Notes: generated from the letters alone by a model not told the origin. Positions 1 to 12,958 are shown, numbered from the stretch's first letter. The stretch: 64,000 bases of DNA from Brachionus rotundiformis (GCA_016802295.1 JAESIW010000115.1:1218139-1282138); one strand, 5' to 3'. Translations and numbers: made by a program.

Positions 1-1307
1 CATTAGATGGATACTGATTTTGGTGAAAGTATTCCATTAATTTATCTTTTTGAATTGATTTTAGTTTAATTCTTTTTCTTTTTTGTTGAGACAGTTTAGA
101 AATTTTTGCTGACTGCAACGTGCTAGACAGCGAGTACTTGCTTGAACTGTTAGATACTAAAAATAAGATTAAATAATTTTAAGAATTAAAATTAATTATT
201 TTGATCTAACTGTTTGGTATATTTTTTTTGCTAACTGACACGGCTGCCAATTTGTTTAGTCTGTCTGGGTCGTTTAACCAGTGGTACATGACCATGAACC
301 TGTCTCGGTAGGTTTTGCTCAGCTCAGACCAAGGCATTGGATGGGACAACAACGAGCTGAAATTCGCTTGTCTCATGCTCAGCAGACCCTCGGCAAAAGT
401 TCTTTGTCCAATTTTGGACAGCTGCAAATATTCTTTAACTTTTCTGGCTATTTCCTCGGTAGATATATCTTTAAGCAAAAGTTAGAGGGTTTCCTCGATA
501 AATGAAAATTACCCACCTGGTATTTGCGTGTCTGAGATATCGTAAATTGGACCATTTTGGTCAAAATAACTTGATATAAACTCCTGGTGCTTTGGATAAG
601 ACTCAATGTCTAAATTTTCTTGTGAATTTTCTTCGTCTTAAATGTTCTCTCTGAGCATTTATTTGGAAATAATTTGGTAAACTTACCATTATCATCAAAA
701 ATAAATTCTTCATTTCCGTTCGCTTCATCCTTATTCTCATCGGCATCGGTGTTTTCGGCGTTTACTAACTCTGACACTTTTGGAGTATCTAATGGAAACA
801 CAATATAAGAAAATTAAATTTTTAAAATAATTAGAAACCAACCTGTTTCGTTTACATTAATAGTGTTTGAAAAAAACTTAACTAAATTATAGACAAGGTT
901 CTCGGTGATTTTTATTCGATTAGACAAGTTAATCAATTGATTAGTAAAAGATTCTAGTATGATGTTATAAGAAGTTTTGTCAAATATTTGCTTAATAATA
1001 TTAAGAAAATTAAAAAAAGTGTTCTTAATTAAATAAATTACAGTGGCATACAGGATTTGTTGAGGAAAGAGTTTTTTGCAGAAACTTAAGCTGATTATTA
1101 AGTTCATTTTGGATGTTTTTTTGGCTGTCCATTTGTTTTGTGTAAATAACCAAGTCATCCTTTTGGATAAAAATTAGTAAATGAATTCTGTAAATGGCAT
1201 GCCGAGGTCCCTACTTTAAGGTCCTTGATTCGAAAATTTTTCCAATAGCTGAACATATCGTTTAACTCATTGTCGAATGTGGTATTCATATCGTCAGATA
1301 ATAGCAT
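1..1307 (-). CDS. CUT-domain homeobox transcription factor (ONECUT/CUX-like), 3' end missing
   Basis: Seven exons join in frame: 1215-1307, 1052-1159, 843-990, 687-788, 517-636, 211-468 and 1-156. Introns are 48-61 bp, and the coding sequence continues past the left edge. The first ~190 residues are polar and acidic, with a coiled-coil-like stretch in exon 2. Exon 6 (residues ~191-276) encodes one CUT domain, with TEEIARKVKEYL, IGQRTFAE, SSLLSHPMPW and WLNDP. Exon 7 begins a homeodomain (QQKRKRIKLKSIQKDKL). CUT plus homeodomain proteins are nuclear DNA-binding factors. A single CUT close to the homeodomain is ONECUT-like, while WLNDP resembles CUX. The Met at 1307 was chosen because exon 1 then reads open into an in-phase donor. 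The 5' exons are less certain than the CUT exon. Confidence 0.8.
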
Positions 1308-1573
1308 TATTAACTAAAAATCCAAAAAAATATAAATATAAATATATATAAATATATATAAATATATATAATTTTATGTTTATTTCTATCCAAAAAAGAG
1401 AAAAAAAGCTTCAAATCCCAATGTTTAACATAAAATTTTAAGCAAAAATTGAAATAAAAAACAAACTAATATATAAATATATAACTTTTATAAAAATAAT
1501 TCTAATTATATAAAATAAATTCCTCTCTTTCGTTCACTCTAAAATATAATTATTATATTAGAAAAATTTATAA

Positions 1574-1618
<45 letters not shown>

Positions 1619-2188
1619 TGCTTAATATTTATTTTTATTTCAATTATATCTAAAATATATATATATATATACAAAAAAATATATATATATATATAATTTT
1701 TTTTGGAATATAATAAAATATTCTATTTAAATATCTTAATATAATTATAAATTATTTTTTGTTGCTTGCAAATTGCAAATATATGTAAAATTTTATATAT
1801 TTTAAGATTTTAATTTTGATTTAAAGTGTCAAAATGAATGGCTAAAACGAATTTATATTTAAATCAACAAAAAAGTCTATACATAGGATTTTCATTTTTG
1901 TTTTTTCTTTGCTTTTAATCATCATTAGTCTTGGATTTTTGGATTCGAGAATAAGATATTAGTTGCCAAAATTTTATTAATATCAATCTTTATAATTTTT
2001 ATCTCGTTTTTAAACTAGGTATTCTGACATCATAATTGGTTTAGTTCATACATTCTCCAAAGCTCCAAAAAACAACTATTATCATATTTTTTGAAAAAAA
2101 ATTTAATTATTATTAGATATTTTACAAACATTTATTCACAAATTTGAATTTTTTATTAATGATCTTGATTAATGCATTTAAAAAATTT
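1308..2188. repeat. AT-rich intergenic region with microsatellites
   Basis: No gene is visible. The stretch holds several simple repeats: ATAAATATAT-type repeats at about 1325-1372, an almost pure (TA)n tract at about 1580-1615, and further (TA)n tracts at about 1653-1695. It would contain the promoter of the divergent-side CUT gene, but no recognisable element stands out. Confidence 0.8.
2180..2185 (-). terminator. Pol III T6 terminator of the tRNA-Ala gene
   Basis: Six consecutive T residues on the minus strand begin four bases after the tRNA 3' end, the usual RNA polymerase III stop. Confidence 0.85.
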
Positions 2189-2259
2189 GGAGATGCCGGG
2201 GATTGAACCCGGGGCCTTTCGTATGCGAAACGAACGCTCTACCACTGAGCTACATCCCC
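2189..2259 (-). tRNA. tRNA-Ala (anticodon CGC)
   Basis: The minus strand folds as a complete cloverleaf of 71 nt. The acceptor stem is GGGGATG/CATCTCC and carries the G3:U70 wobble pair that is the alanine identity element. The D arm has the A-box GTAGCTCAGTGG. The anticodon stem TTCGT/ACGAA encloses the loop TTCGCAT with anticodon CGC (reads GCG). The T arm is CCGGG TTCAATC CCCGG, which contains the B-box. No intron is present, and the CCA end is not encoded. A run of six T just downstream (2180-2185 on the opposite strand) is a Pol III terminator. Confidence 0.97.
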
Positions 2260-5200
2260 TATTAATTTTAATACCTTAATTAACAGAATCATAAATGTTT
2301 AAGTCACATTAGAACCAAAGCATTGGCAAATATTTAGACTTACTGGATTCAGATATTTTTTAAATTTATAAATAAAAAGTTTTCGAGAATAACAAAATTT
2401 TATATTTTTTTTTCATATCATTTTTTAATAATTTTAATAAATCGCATTCTACTCTATTTGAAATGTCTAAAAATATAAAAATATTCATTTTTTTTTTTAT
2501 TATTTGAAACAATAAGTAAAAAATTCAAGTAATTTAGGATTTTTTGGTCACATAAGAAAATTCTTCTATTGATTTTCAAGTTGTTTTCAAGTTTCTAAAT
2601 TTCATCTAGATTGTTTAGTTTTTATTTGAAAAAAATCTTCAAGAGACTTTAAATAAAGTATTTAAAAAAAGATAGCAAAATTGATACGCAATTCAAATTA
2701 TCTATGAATTAAAAATAAAATTTTGATATTCTTTTCGAAATTTTGATAATAATCCTGTTGACTAGATAATAAAAATTAAATAGGTTTGGACAGATGAGCA
2801 AAATAAGATTTTGGCAGTTTAAAACTTTCACACCAGGTAAAGAATCTGTGATCCATAAGAACCCAAAAAAATTTTTCTGTTTATTTTCAAAAAAAAAACT
2901 TGACACCAATTTATCTGGTTTCATAAACCAATACTAAAATGATCATATATCTTATCTATTTGATAATGAATCAAAATATATTCGGCTCATATAGAGAAGA
3001 TAATTCAATGTTGAAAGTAGCTGAAAAAAAGACAGCGTTTTTATTTTAGGTAAAATGAGAAAACTATTCCAGGAAAATCGAATTATCTTTTTCTGAAAAT
3101 ATTCATTGCCATTTTGGGACTCATTTTTTATGTTTTACTTAATCCTTAAATAATTTTAGTTATTTTAACACTAGAAAGCCCGGCTGATTAATTACAAATA
3201 AATTCAAATTAAAATATCAAAAGGAATAGCAAAAATTTATTTAAAACATGATTAAAAAATTTAAGTATTACAAGTTGATTTTAGTTTTCTTTGAAAAATT
3301 TTTGATAACTTCATTTATTTGAGATAATTTTCAAGTTGAAATTTATTAAAAAGGGGTTTAAAAACCTCATGGGCTTTCTGGTGTTAATATTTTAATTTGA
3401 TTAAAAATAATTTAATAAACTGTTTAGACCAGTTAAATTTTGTATCTAAGGTATCCAAATTAGTTATCAGTAAAATTTTTTAATCAAGAGGCTCTATTAT
3501 AAAAAACAGTCACTAAATAATTATTCGATTTATGACAAAAAATAAGTATTTATCTTTAAAAATTAAAATAATATGTTAGATAAGAAAATTAATCAATTCT
3601 TATGAAAATTTGATAAACTCTGTGAATGTTTGATTTATATCAAAATTTAATAATTGTCATCAAAAATTGTTAATTTTTATAGCTGTTTTTCAAAAAAAAT
3701 TAGTTTTAGTTTAAAGCACTCTTTTATCATGCAATTAAAGCTATGATATTAAATTTAATGAATTCTGTAGCATCACAGAAAGATCAGCTTTTAACATTTG
3801 ATATTAATTCCAATGACACTTTGCTTTTATTAGTTTTGCAAAATTAAACGCAAACCTTGATCAAAACAAGAATGTCAAATTTTGTATATATTTTCCTATT
3901 TGGCATGCTCAGATTTTTTTTTGTTTGGAATCTGAAAAGTACGAAATAAATAAATAAATATAAAATGAAAAAATATTAGTTTAAAATAAAAAGTAATCAT
4001 ATTTCTTAGATCTCTGGAGCTTTTATCTAAGGACTAATAAAACATTTGCCATTTCAAATTTCTAAATTTACCAATTTGGGTTCATTTAAGAGATCAATAA
4101 ATCTTAATTAAGAATTTTTTGTGCTAGTGATTATTTAATTATATTAGTTTGATTTACCGATGTTGCATAATCCAATATATCATATTGAGTCAAATTATTT
4201 AGATTATTTAATGTATTCGATTGTTAGTGAATTTATTACTTTTGAAATTATTTATTTTATTTGCAGTATTTTGTCGATTTGTTTATAACTATATATGGAT
4301 GGTGGCATAATTTTAAGTCTAATTTCGTTCTAATTTTTTAACTTGAGATCAATTTATTTATCAAAAATTACGCAGTTTTATTAGCTGATCAGCCAAGAGT
4401 CAAATAGGATTTTAATTATTCCTTTTCATTTCAGTTCCATTATTTCCAATTTTTATCATAAATTCTATTTTACTTAATATAATTAGTTATTAGTGACTTT
4501 TTTTGACATCCGACTCAATTTTAAAATATCAAATTTTGTTTTTTTTAATCTCCTACGATTAAAATTAATTTCTGTTTAATGATAAAATTTAATGATTAAA
4601 AAAAAATAATGATTCTTTAAAACCGATAGACAATTATTGAGTAAGGTAATAGATGTGAAAATTTTATTAGATAATGATGAAATATTTAAGTGTTTATTTT
4701 TTTGTTATTCAAAGGTAAATAGGAGCCTGAAATTAATAAAATGATAGTTTATTTATAAAATTAATAATAATTCCTATCTGGATGTAATTAAAATATTTTT
4801 ATAGCTAATACACCATTGAATTGTACCCGATTGTCAATTATGGAAATAAAAGATCTACTAAAGGGAATTAGATAGCCGTTCAAAAGCGTTCCTTAATTTA
4901 ACATTTAAATTTTTTTTTTCTAAATCTTTATCTCTTATCGTGTAAAATAAATAGTTCAACTAATTTATGAGCTGAATAAAATATTATTTAATTCAAGCTT
5001 AAAAAAATTCATCTAAACAATTTATTGTTTTAAAATTTAGTTAAATAATTATGTAAATAGATATACAATAAGGTTGATTTTCTTAATAATGCCTAAAATT
5101 TTTTAAATTTCGTTTTATAAAATTCAGAATTGAATTAATCTATCTTAAAGAAAATTATTGTTCAAGTGCTTATTGCTTGAATTTATACATTTTGCTTAAA

Positions 5201-6904
5201 TCAGTTTTAGAAAAATATTGATGAAGAGGAAGTTAAAAATTGCATTATTTGTTATTTAAGACATCATCGATATACACAAACAAGACACATGAGATTCAGA
5301 ATCAGAATTCAATACTTGAAATATATTAATAGAATACATTTTATTTCTAATTTAATTTCTAAAGATAAATTTCATTTTTTAAACAATTTTAATTTGAATT
5401 ATTGAAATCTATCTAAAATCTGAATAACTTATGCATTTCTAATGTTATTTTTTTCATCACTTCTATTAACAATATCTTATGTAAATCTAAAAATTTTATC
5501 CTTATTTAAAAATCAAGTATTTCAATTTTAAATAAGTAGACCAAAAAAAAACAATATTTAAAGATGGAGATTGTGTTATATGCTTATTTAAATATATATA
5601 AATTATATTTTTGTATTAATAATCTAGTTTAGTTAAAGTTTTGGATGATTGGTGATTTGTTATATACTAGTTTAAAAAATCATAACAGATAATTTAATAT
5701 AATTTTTTAAGTTAAAGAAGAATGAGCATTATTTTGCGCCTATGATTCTCTAAATTAAAAAAAAACGCACCCAAAAAATAAAACAAAATTCTCCCAGTCT
5801 GTAATTTAATTTCAAGCATCATCTAAATTTATCAAAAATTAATAATATAATTTTTCAAAATGCTGTTTAATCATATTTTTATTGGAAATTTTGTCATTTT
5901 AAAATTTTATTTTAAAAACATATTTAGCTGATTCAGATTCCGCCTGTGACTTATAATCCCATTACGTCGGCTTAATTTCATCACGAAAAATAAAATCTAA
6001 TTTCGTTGGCAGAAATTTTCTATTATTACTAAATTATAAACTTTTGTTTAAAGTGACTTTGTTTTATCAGCAGGTTCCATTGTTTGGAACTGTTTTATGT
6101 CATTTTACGGAACAAATTTCCATGTCGGAATTTAGATGTGCGTAAAAATGATCAGCTTTTTTCTTAGTTTTGATAATAAGTCACAAAATTTTTAGATAAG
6201 AATAATTTTTGAAAATTTATGTTTTACTTTTAGTAATTAGAAACAAAATTATAGTTTATCTTTTTACACAGTTGTACAAATTGGCAAAATTTCACAAAAT
6301 CACATACTTCAATCGAACTATTTGTTCAAGAATTATTTCCGATTTTATTTTTTAATTTAAAAATTTGCTGTAGAAAATTAAAAATATTAAATTAATTGTC
6401 CGTATTTTTTCCTCACACACTAGGGTCCAAATTCAAATATTTAATTAGATAAATCTCAATAGGAAAAAGGATATATCTGCTTAAATTTTCTGATTTAAAA
6501 CCAATTTTTATTTACTTTCCAGAACAATATTTTTTAATTTAAAGCAAAATTTTGTTAATATTAATAGTCATTTATGTGATTTTATTATATTACAAAAATT
6601 CGGAAATCTTTGCAGCTAATCTTCAAGAAGTTTGAAAACTTTAATATTTAAATTTATAGCTCAAATTAATATTCAAAAAATCTTCTCTTACCAAAGAAAA
6701 TAAATATAAGCCAAGTTCTAGGCTGTTCTTTCAAGATTCAAGCAGATTTTATCTTTTCCAAAAATTCACTCTCTTATAATGAATATAAATTTACAAGGAT
6801 TATTAAGAAAAGTGGTTCTTATATACTTCCGAGTTTTTTAATATTTATTTTTTAGATGCATAATGAAAATATTTATATTTAAACAAAAATTCTAAGCTGA
6901 CAGC
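2260..6904. other. 4.6-kb gene-free AT-rich region
   Basis: Six-frame reading shows only short, low-complexity open stretches, none with a recognisable domain. The only structured element I see is the 223-bp inverted-repeat element at 3165-3387. The right end must contain the promoter of the GPCR gene that starts at 6905. Confidence 0.7.
3165..3387. mobile_element. piggyBac-like MITE with TTAA ends
   Basis: The element begins TTAA-CACTAGAAAGCCC and ends as the inverted copy GGGCTTTCTGGTG-TTAA. The 13-bp terminal inverted repeats have one mismatch (CAC[T/C]AGAAAGCCC) and are flanked on both sides by TTAA, the target site of piggyBac transposons. The 223-bp body is AT-rich and has no open reading frame, so the element is non-autonomous. 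Confidence 0.75.
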
Positions 6905-8743
6905 ATGTTAAGTCAATCAAACTATTCGCTTATTAGCGAACCTGAGTCCAGTATTTTGTACAAATCCGTAGTTTATAGTCTCACTATTCCTATTTTTATC
7001 ATAACCGCCACAGGTTTTTTATAAAATTTAATAAAAATAATTGCTTTATAATTTTTTTTATCAAAATTTAGGCAATGGTGTAATTTTAGTAACTATAAAA
7101 TATCAGGCCAGGCTGCTTTCTTCTACATCTAATTACTTTATACTTAGTTTAGCACTGGCCGATTTCTTTGTTGGCATAGCCATAATGCCAATCATGATTG
7201 TATATACAGCTAATAACCAAAAATGGGAATTAAGTTAGATTTTTTTTTGGATTTATTTTAAAAATAATTTTATTTATTAATTTAAAGATCACTGGTTATG
7301 TGATTCGTGGATGGCATTTGATTTTCTGTGCAGTTCAGCATCATTTTTGACCCTGACAGCCATGTCCATTGAACGCTACAAAATGCTTACATCATCCTAC
7401 ATACACATAAAACACAGCTCTAAAATTCGCGTGATTATTTTCATCTGTTTATCTTGGCTCATGCCATTTGTTACATGGGTTCCGGTAATTCTGGCTTACC
7501 GCATAACTGGACTGAATAAACAAAAAGTATGTTCAATGCCGGATAACAAATACTTAATTTTGTTCCTTTGTGTAATTGTTTATCACATACCATTGATCTG
7601 TATGGTCTTGTTTTATACCAAACTCATCATTCACATCAAGAAGTCGTCTCTCAACAATTTGGAAGGAGAGACGAGTTATCTGACCAGATCGAAAAAGCAG
7701 GAAAAAAATTCGCTTTTTCCAAATGCCACCGAAAACTCAAGACATTTTAATTTTTCAACGAATTTAGATAACTCTAGGCTCCGAGAGTTTAGCATAAAAA
7801 AATCCAATTCAAACAACTTTGTTGCCATGAACAGCTTTGACTCGGAGGTTCAGTCAACAAATAAGTCCTTTTTTATAAATTTATTTCCCAAATTTTTGGC
7901 TTTTTTCCCCTGTTGTTGCCAACAAAACAGAAAATTACCCAAACACTGCACAAACAATTCTGCCAAATTTGTCAAATATTTACCAGATGAAAAAAATAAA
8001 CATCTAAAAGTAAAAAGAAGTATTATCTTGTCAAGTCCACGCAAATCAAAAGACCCACATGCACCAGATTCTGAGTACGTTAGTTCCAGAAAGAGTAGCT
8101 ACAATTTAAAATGCGACCATGATAGCACCAATTCAACAAATATTAAATGCAAAATTCAAAATAATAGCATGAACAATTTCATTGAATACCAAGAGATAAA
8201 TAATAAAAAAGAGCCAGAAGTCTTTATCAAAAGGTGTTCGAACCCTTCTATTAAAAAAAACTCGCTGTACGAGACATCGTACTACCAAAACTTAAGGCTA
8301 AAGCGAAACCGTAAAGCTGCCAGAATGCTCGGTCTCCTTGTAGCTTCGTTCTCCATTTGCTGGCTTCCTTACACTATTATCTATCCATTTTGTCAATTTA
8401 ACAGTACTTTCTTTCCAAATTGGTTTGTATCAATTGTCTGGTGGATGGGTTATATCAACTCTACAATTAATCCTTTCCTATACGTCTACAGCAACAAGAA
8501 TATCAGGTAAGCTTAAAATTTTTTTCCAGATTTTTGTTTCATTTTTAATTAATCAAAAGACGATCGGTTCGGATTCTATTTATGAAAAGATTATGGAGCT
8601 TCTTTACCAGAAGTAAGCTTAGCAATAATTTTAGGAATGATTCACTTAGAAATAATATGCTCTTAGGAAGCTATAAAAATGCCAATTTGAGCAAAATTGA
8701 TAATCAAAAATGTGAAAAAAGATTTATAAAATTTAAAAAATAA
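6905..8743 (+). CDS. Class A GPCR, aminergic type (histamine H1/muscarinic-like)
   Basis: Four exons (6905-7013, 7072-7233, 7288-8506, 8560-8743) join in phase to 557 residues. TM1 has GNGVILV, TM2 has LALAD (Asp67), and Cys95 before TM3 pairs with the Cys of ECL2 (KVCSM). TM3 has Asp102 in MAFDF, the position that binds the amine in biogenic-amine and muscarinic receptors, and ends ERY instead of DRY. The third intracellular loop is long (about residues 210-430), Ser/Asn/Lys-rich, typical of muscarinic and H1 receptors. TM6 has ICWLPY, and TM7 has WWMGYINSTINPFLY followed by a basic helix 8 in exon 4. The ligand cannot be told from sequence: histamine and acetylcholine are both possible. AATAAA overlaps the stop. 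Confidence 0.9.
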
Positions 8744-9384
8744 ATATTTGTATTTGATTTTATATTTATAATTTTTGTATAAAATATTTTTTTAGAATAA
8801 AAAAATTTACTCATTGTGTTAAAATGTATTTAGTTCTACAATTTGTTTAAAATATGTAAACAAAAAATATAATCAATTTCATGGTATTGTAAATTGTGTT
8901 GTGATACTTGGGAAAATTTGCATAAAAAATATGATTTTAATTTTATTATTTTTGTTAAATTGTCAGACATTTGAGAAATTAACATTGGCTCGTATTCTCC
9001 AGTGAATATTTTGAAAGAATTTACAGAAATATTTTTTGTACTTTTATTTTATATTTTCTTTTTAATTAATATCATAATTATTTTTAATAATCTGATTAAC
9101 ATGGAAAAATCTATGTTTGAGGTTTTTTTCATAATTTTTAGTCAAAAAATTTTTAAATTTTCCAATCAATAATTTATAATTTTCTATCATTATTCATCAT
9201 AAAATTTAATAGTAAAAAAGTCAATGAAAATTTGTTTTTAAAACTTTTTTTCTAGTCAAAAAATTATAAATATTTTGTCATGCCATTGAAATAAAAAAAA
9301 AAAAAAAATTTTTTTTAAAAAGAAAACTTTATTAAAAAATATTGACGTGGAAAAATTGTTTAAAAAATATACACTAAAATTAAA
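8744..9384. other. Intergenic region between convergent GPCR and KIF6
   Basis: AT-rich 3' flanks of two convergent genes. There are long A and T runs (for example about 9291-9317) and no coding signal. Confidence 0.7.
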
Positions 9385-12300
9385 TTAGCTTTTCGCTTAA
9401 AAAAAAAATTCAAAAATATTCAAATTAAATTTTGTTAATTTTATAAGCTTACGTTTCATTTGATTGATAATTCTTTTACGTGCATTTATAAAAGCTGTTA
9501 TATCTGCGTCAATTTCACTATCTCCTGTCAAATTGATTTTCTGGTTGGATGCCGCACTGGTTTTGCTAATGCAAAAGTTAATTAAGAATAAAAATTAAAA
9601 CCTAATTTACTTTTCGCTTTCAATCTGAGGCAGCTTTCTGTGACTATCTCCGTAATCAAACACCGATTTTTCAGTCTTGAATAAATTAATAAAAATTAAA
9701 AAAAACTAAATTTTTGACTCATACTTGGTAAGAACTGGTCAAAGTGGTATTGGTACTGGAGTTAATTCTTGAATTAGTCGATAGGCTATTAGCTGTGCTT
9801 GGAATAGAAGAAAATGATTCAACTCGACCATTGTCATTGGCCTCTAATCTCTGTTGCTTTTGCTCCTTGGGAAATTTTTAGAAATACTTTCAATTTTTAC
9901 AAGACTTAAAATTTACATTAAGTTCACATTGTTCTGTCCACCAAACTTCGAAGTCTTTTTGCAGCTTGACTTGGGATTTTTCGATCAAATACTGAGCATG
10001 TTCGATTTGTGTCTTGAGATTCTTAAGCTTTTCAAAATTTTCTCGGTAGCTTGGATAAAAAAGTTAATTAATAAATTAGGGAAAATTTAAATTAAGACTT
10101 GGCACTCACTTTTCTTTTTCGAATTCCATTGTTTTACGAATAGATTCGTATTCCGAATTGTGTCGCGGATCATTTAAAGTGTTTGTAGACTCTAACTTTA
10201 GATATATCTGTTCGCTTTTAGATTTCAAATGTTCTAAGAAAATGAAAAATTATATTTCTAAAACTTTTTTTTAAATAATGAGTACTAAAGTTAATAAATA
10301 TTCCCCAAAATATGGCGTATGAAAATATTTTAGTTCTATCTTCTTAAAATTATTATTTATTATCTAATTTTTTAGTAGACTTAGACAAGTTTTCGTAAAA
10401 TTTTTAGCTTAAATGGTAACATTGGTTTGATAATGGGATTTTTGATGGGAAAAACTTGGTTTAAATAATAATTAAAATTGTTAATAATTTTTTGTTTCTC
10501 ATTAGTAAATGATTAATATTTCTATTTGTTTAATCTTAAATAAAATTTCAATAAATAGCTTTTAAATTATTATTATTATTCACAGATGATTTTTTGTATG
10601 ATCTAGAAATAATCTTATGATTTTTTTTTATTTTTGCCAAATAATTTAATAATTTAAATAACGTGTTTTTTAGAGTTTTAATAAGTTTTTTATTTACGTA
10701 GTTTAGTTCTGGCTGTGTTGATGAGTTCGCCAAGCATCTTAGCCTCAGCATAGCTTTTCTTCAAAAACTTTTTTTGATCTTCAATCTCCTGATTGCCAAC
10801 ATAATCTCTCTTGAATATTTCAAACGCTTCTTGACGCCCAATAGACATATTTTGCACTGATAAAATTAATTCAATTATTTTATTTTTTTTTAAATGTAGA
10901 AAAAAATACAGATTTGTCTCTTAGGATGATTTTTAGTAAATTCCTTGGGCAGATCATCACTAGACCCACTGCTAGATAGCGAATGAACTGCAGGTTTACT
11001 GGTTAAAAATCAAATTTTAAAATTAGATTAATCAAACAAAAATCTTTTAGCAAACCCTTGTTTTAATTCTTCGTATTTTTTTTTCTCTTTTTTCAGCATA
11101 TTAACCAAAATGCTAATTTCATTATCTCTTTGTCTCAAAATGTCCTTTAAGTCTTTGAGCTCTTTGGAATCGTAATGTGAAGCATCAACAATAGTGACGC
11201 TAGCTTGGTTAGATCCGGGCACAGGAGCTATTTTACTTTTAGCCAGCAATTGAATGTACAAATCTTTTAACAATTTAAAACAGAAGTTTATTTTCCTCAT
11301 ATCTGCACCAACATTAAGGCTAGAATCGCTGTCTCTATCTTCAAGATATCTTTGGATCAAAATTTTTAATTTTTCCATTTCATCTTGAGTTAAGTCTCCT
11401 GCCAAAGTTTCACCATTATTGGCAATCGATAGCTGATTTTTCAGCTCTTCGACTTCTCGCTTGAGTCTATTAATAACCAATCTTGGATCCAATTCTTCAT
11501 TGACGATGGCCTCGTTTTTGATCATTGCCACCCTCTGGGCAAATCGACACGTAGATATAGATTCCTTTATATTATTAAATTATTTTAGTATTTGTTTTAA
11601 TAAAGAATAATTTTATTTACGTCTAAATTTCTTTTTTCAATAGAACATGTGGCTATCATGGTGGTCATGCAATTGCCGCCCAAACTGTCCCGTAGCACCG
11701 AAGTCATCATCGAATTTCGATAAGGAACATGAGTTCGGTTTTTCTCGGCCAAAGCCACAATAACTTGCTCCAAATAATGTAAAGATAAGTTAATGTATTT
11801 GGCTTCGGTTAACAATATTCCATTTGCATTTGTTTTACCAATTCTCTCTGATCTGTGACAAAAAAATAAATTGGAAAACTTCCCATAATTAAAAACTACC
11901 CTGCCAAGTCGACCAAATGAAGTTTGGCTTTTCTTATTGTGGCGGATCCCGTTTCCCTAGCTGTTATGTGCAGGGTAAAGATACAATGAGACCTAGTTGA
12001 GGCTTGATTCATTGGAGTCTTAAATTAAAATAAAAAATTTTAATTTGTCTCTTTGATTTTAATTACTTCAGCAATCATTCGGTTTGTGTCGCCTAAAAAC
12101 AGCAAATTTAAAGCTTCCTCTTCATTATTTGCCGGATGTATGGACAAGTTTTTCAAATGTATATTATTATCTTCGTCTTCCATTAGAGTCACTTTTCTAT
12201 ATTAAATTATTTGATATATAAATTAAATAAAATATTAATAAATTAAGAATTTACGGTAAGTCTTCTAGCTTAGATACTTGATGTTGTGGATCAAGAAGGT

Positions 12301-12958
12301 CATAACCATTCTCATTGTAAATTTCCAAATACGAAACGTGCATTGTGAATGAATATTCTGGTTTCTAATAGGTACTAAATTTTATAACAATTAAGATAAA
12401 AAAATAATAATTTACTTTGGCAAACATTTCAAAAAAAAATGATATTGATCGCGGGATGATACCCCTGTCTGTATATTTTTCTGGACCACCTGTAATGGTG
12501 AAAGTTTTTCCACTGCCAGTTTGGCCATAGGCAAAAATTGTTCCATTATATCCAGATAAAACACTTTAATAATTAATTTATCATTCTAATTAGATTTTAG
12601 TGAAAATGGATATCTACTTTTCGATTACAGGTTCAGCTACTTGTTTGAATATATCGTCTTGGAGTGTGTCCTGATTAAAGACTCTTTCAAATCTTATTTT
12701 TTGGATTAAAATTTATCAAAACTATTAATTAAATAAATCATACTTAAATTTGTATTCTTCTTTTTTGTTGTTTATAAAGCCTTCGGAAACGTCTTTTGGA
12801 ACTGAAAATGTCACTATATCACTTGATTCTTTATTATCAATTTCATATAACTAAATAAATATAAGGATCACTAAAATCTGATTAAAAATTAAATTTACAC
12901 TCTTTTTGCCTTTAGTAGGCTTAATTCGGCAAAAAATTTGAATTGTTTGCTTTACCAT
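9385..12958 (-). CDS. KIF6: Kinesin-like protein KIF6
   Basis: Seventeen exons keep frame and give 774 residues, close to vertebrate KIF6. They are 12899-12958, 12744-12850, 12618-12692, 12416-12563, 12255-12364, 12067-12196, 11900-12018, 11621-11852, 11056-11564, 10910-10998, 10698-10856, 10110-10233, 9917-10049, 9725-9865, 9611-9675, 9453-9565 and 9385-9395. The N-terminal motor has the P-loop GQTGSGKT, switch I NQASTRSH, switch II DLAGSER and YRNSMMTSVLRDSLGG. KIF6 signatures follow: ISTCRFAQRVAMIKNEA, QRDNEISILVNMLKKEKKK, RQEAFEIFKRD and KLQKDFEVWW, with coiled coils between them. The family moves on microtubules and is linked to cilia. The last exon is only 11 nt; without that splice the frame would run to a stop at 9397. 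Confidence 0.96.

Noticed and set aside
1580..1695. (TA)n tracts as a possible regulatory or structural element
   Set aside because: Ordinary microsatellites in a genome this AT-rich.
2709..2924. 71-codon minus-strand open frame
   Set aside because: Composition follows the AT-rich background (Phe, Asn, Lys, Ile); no motif, splice context or neighbour supports it.
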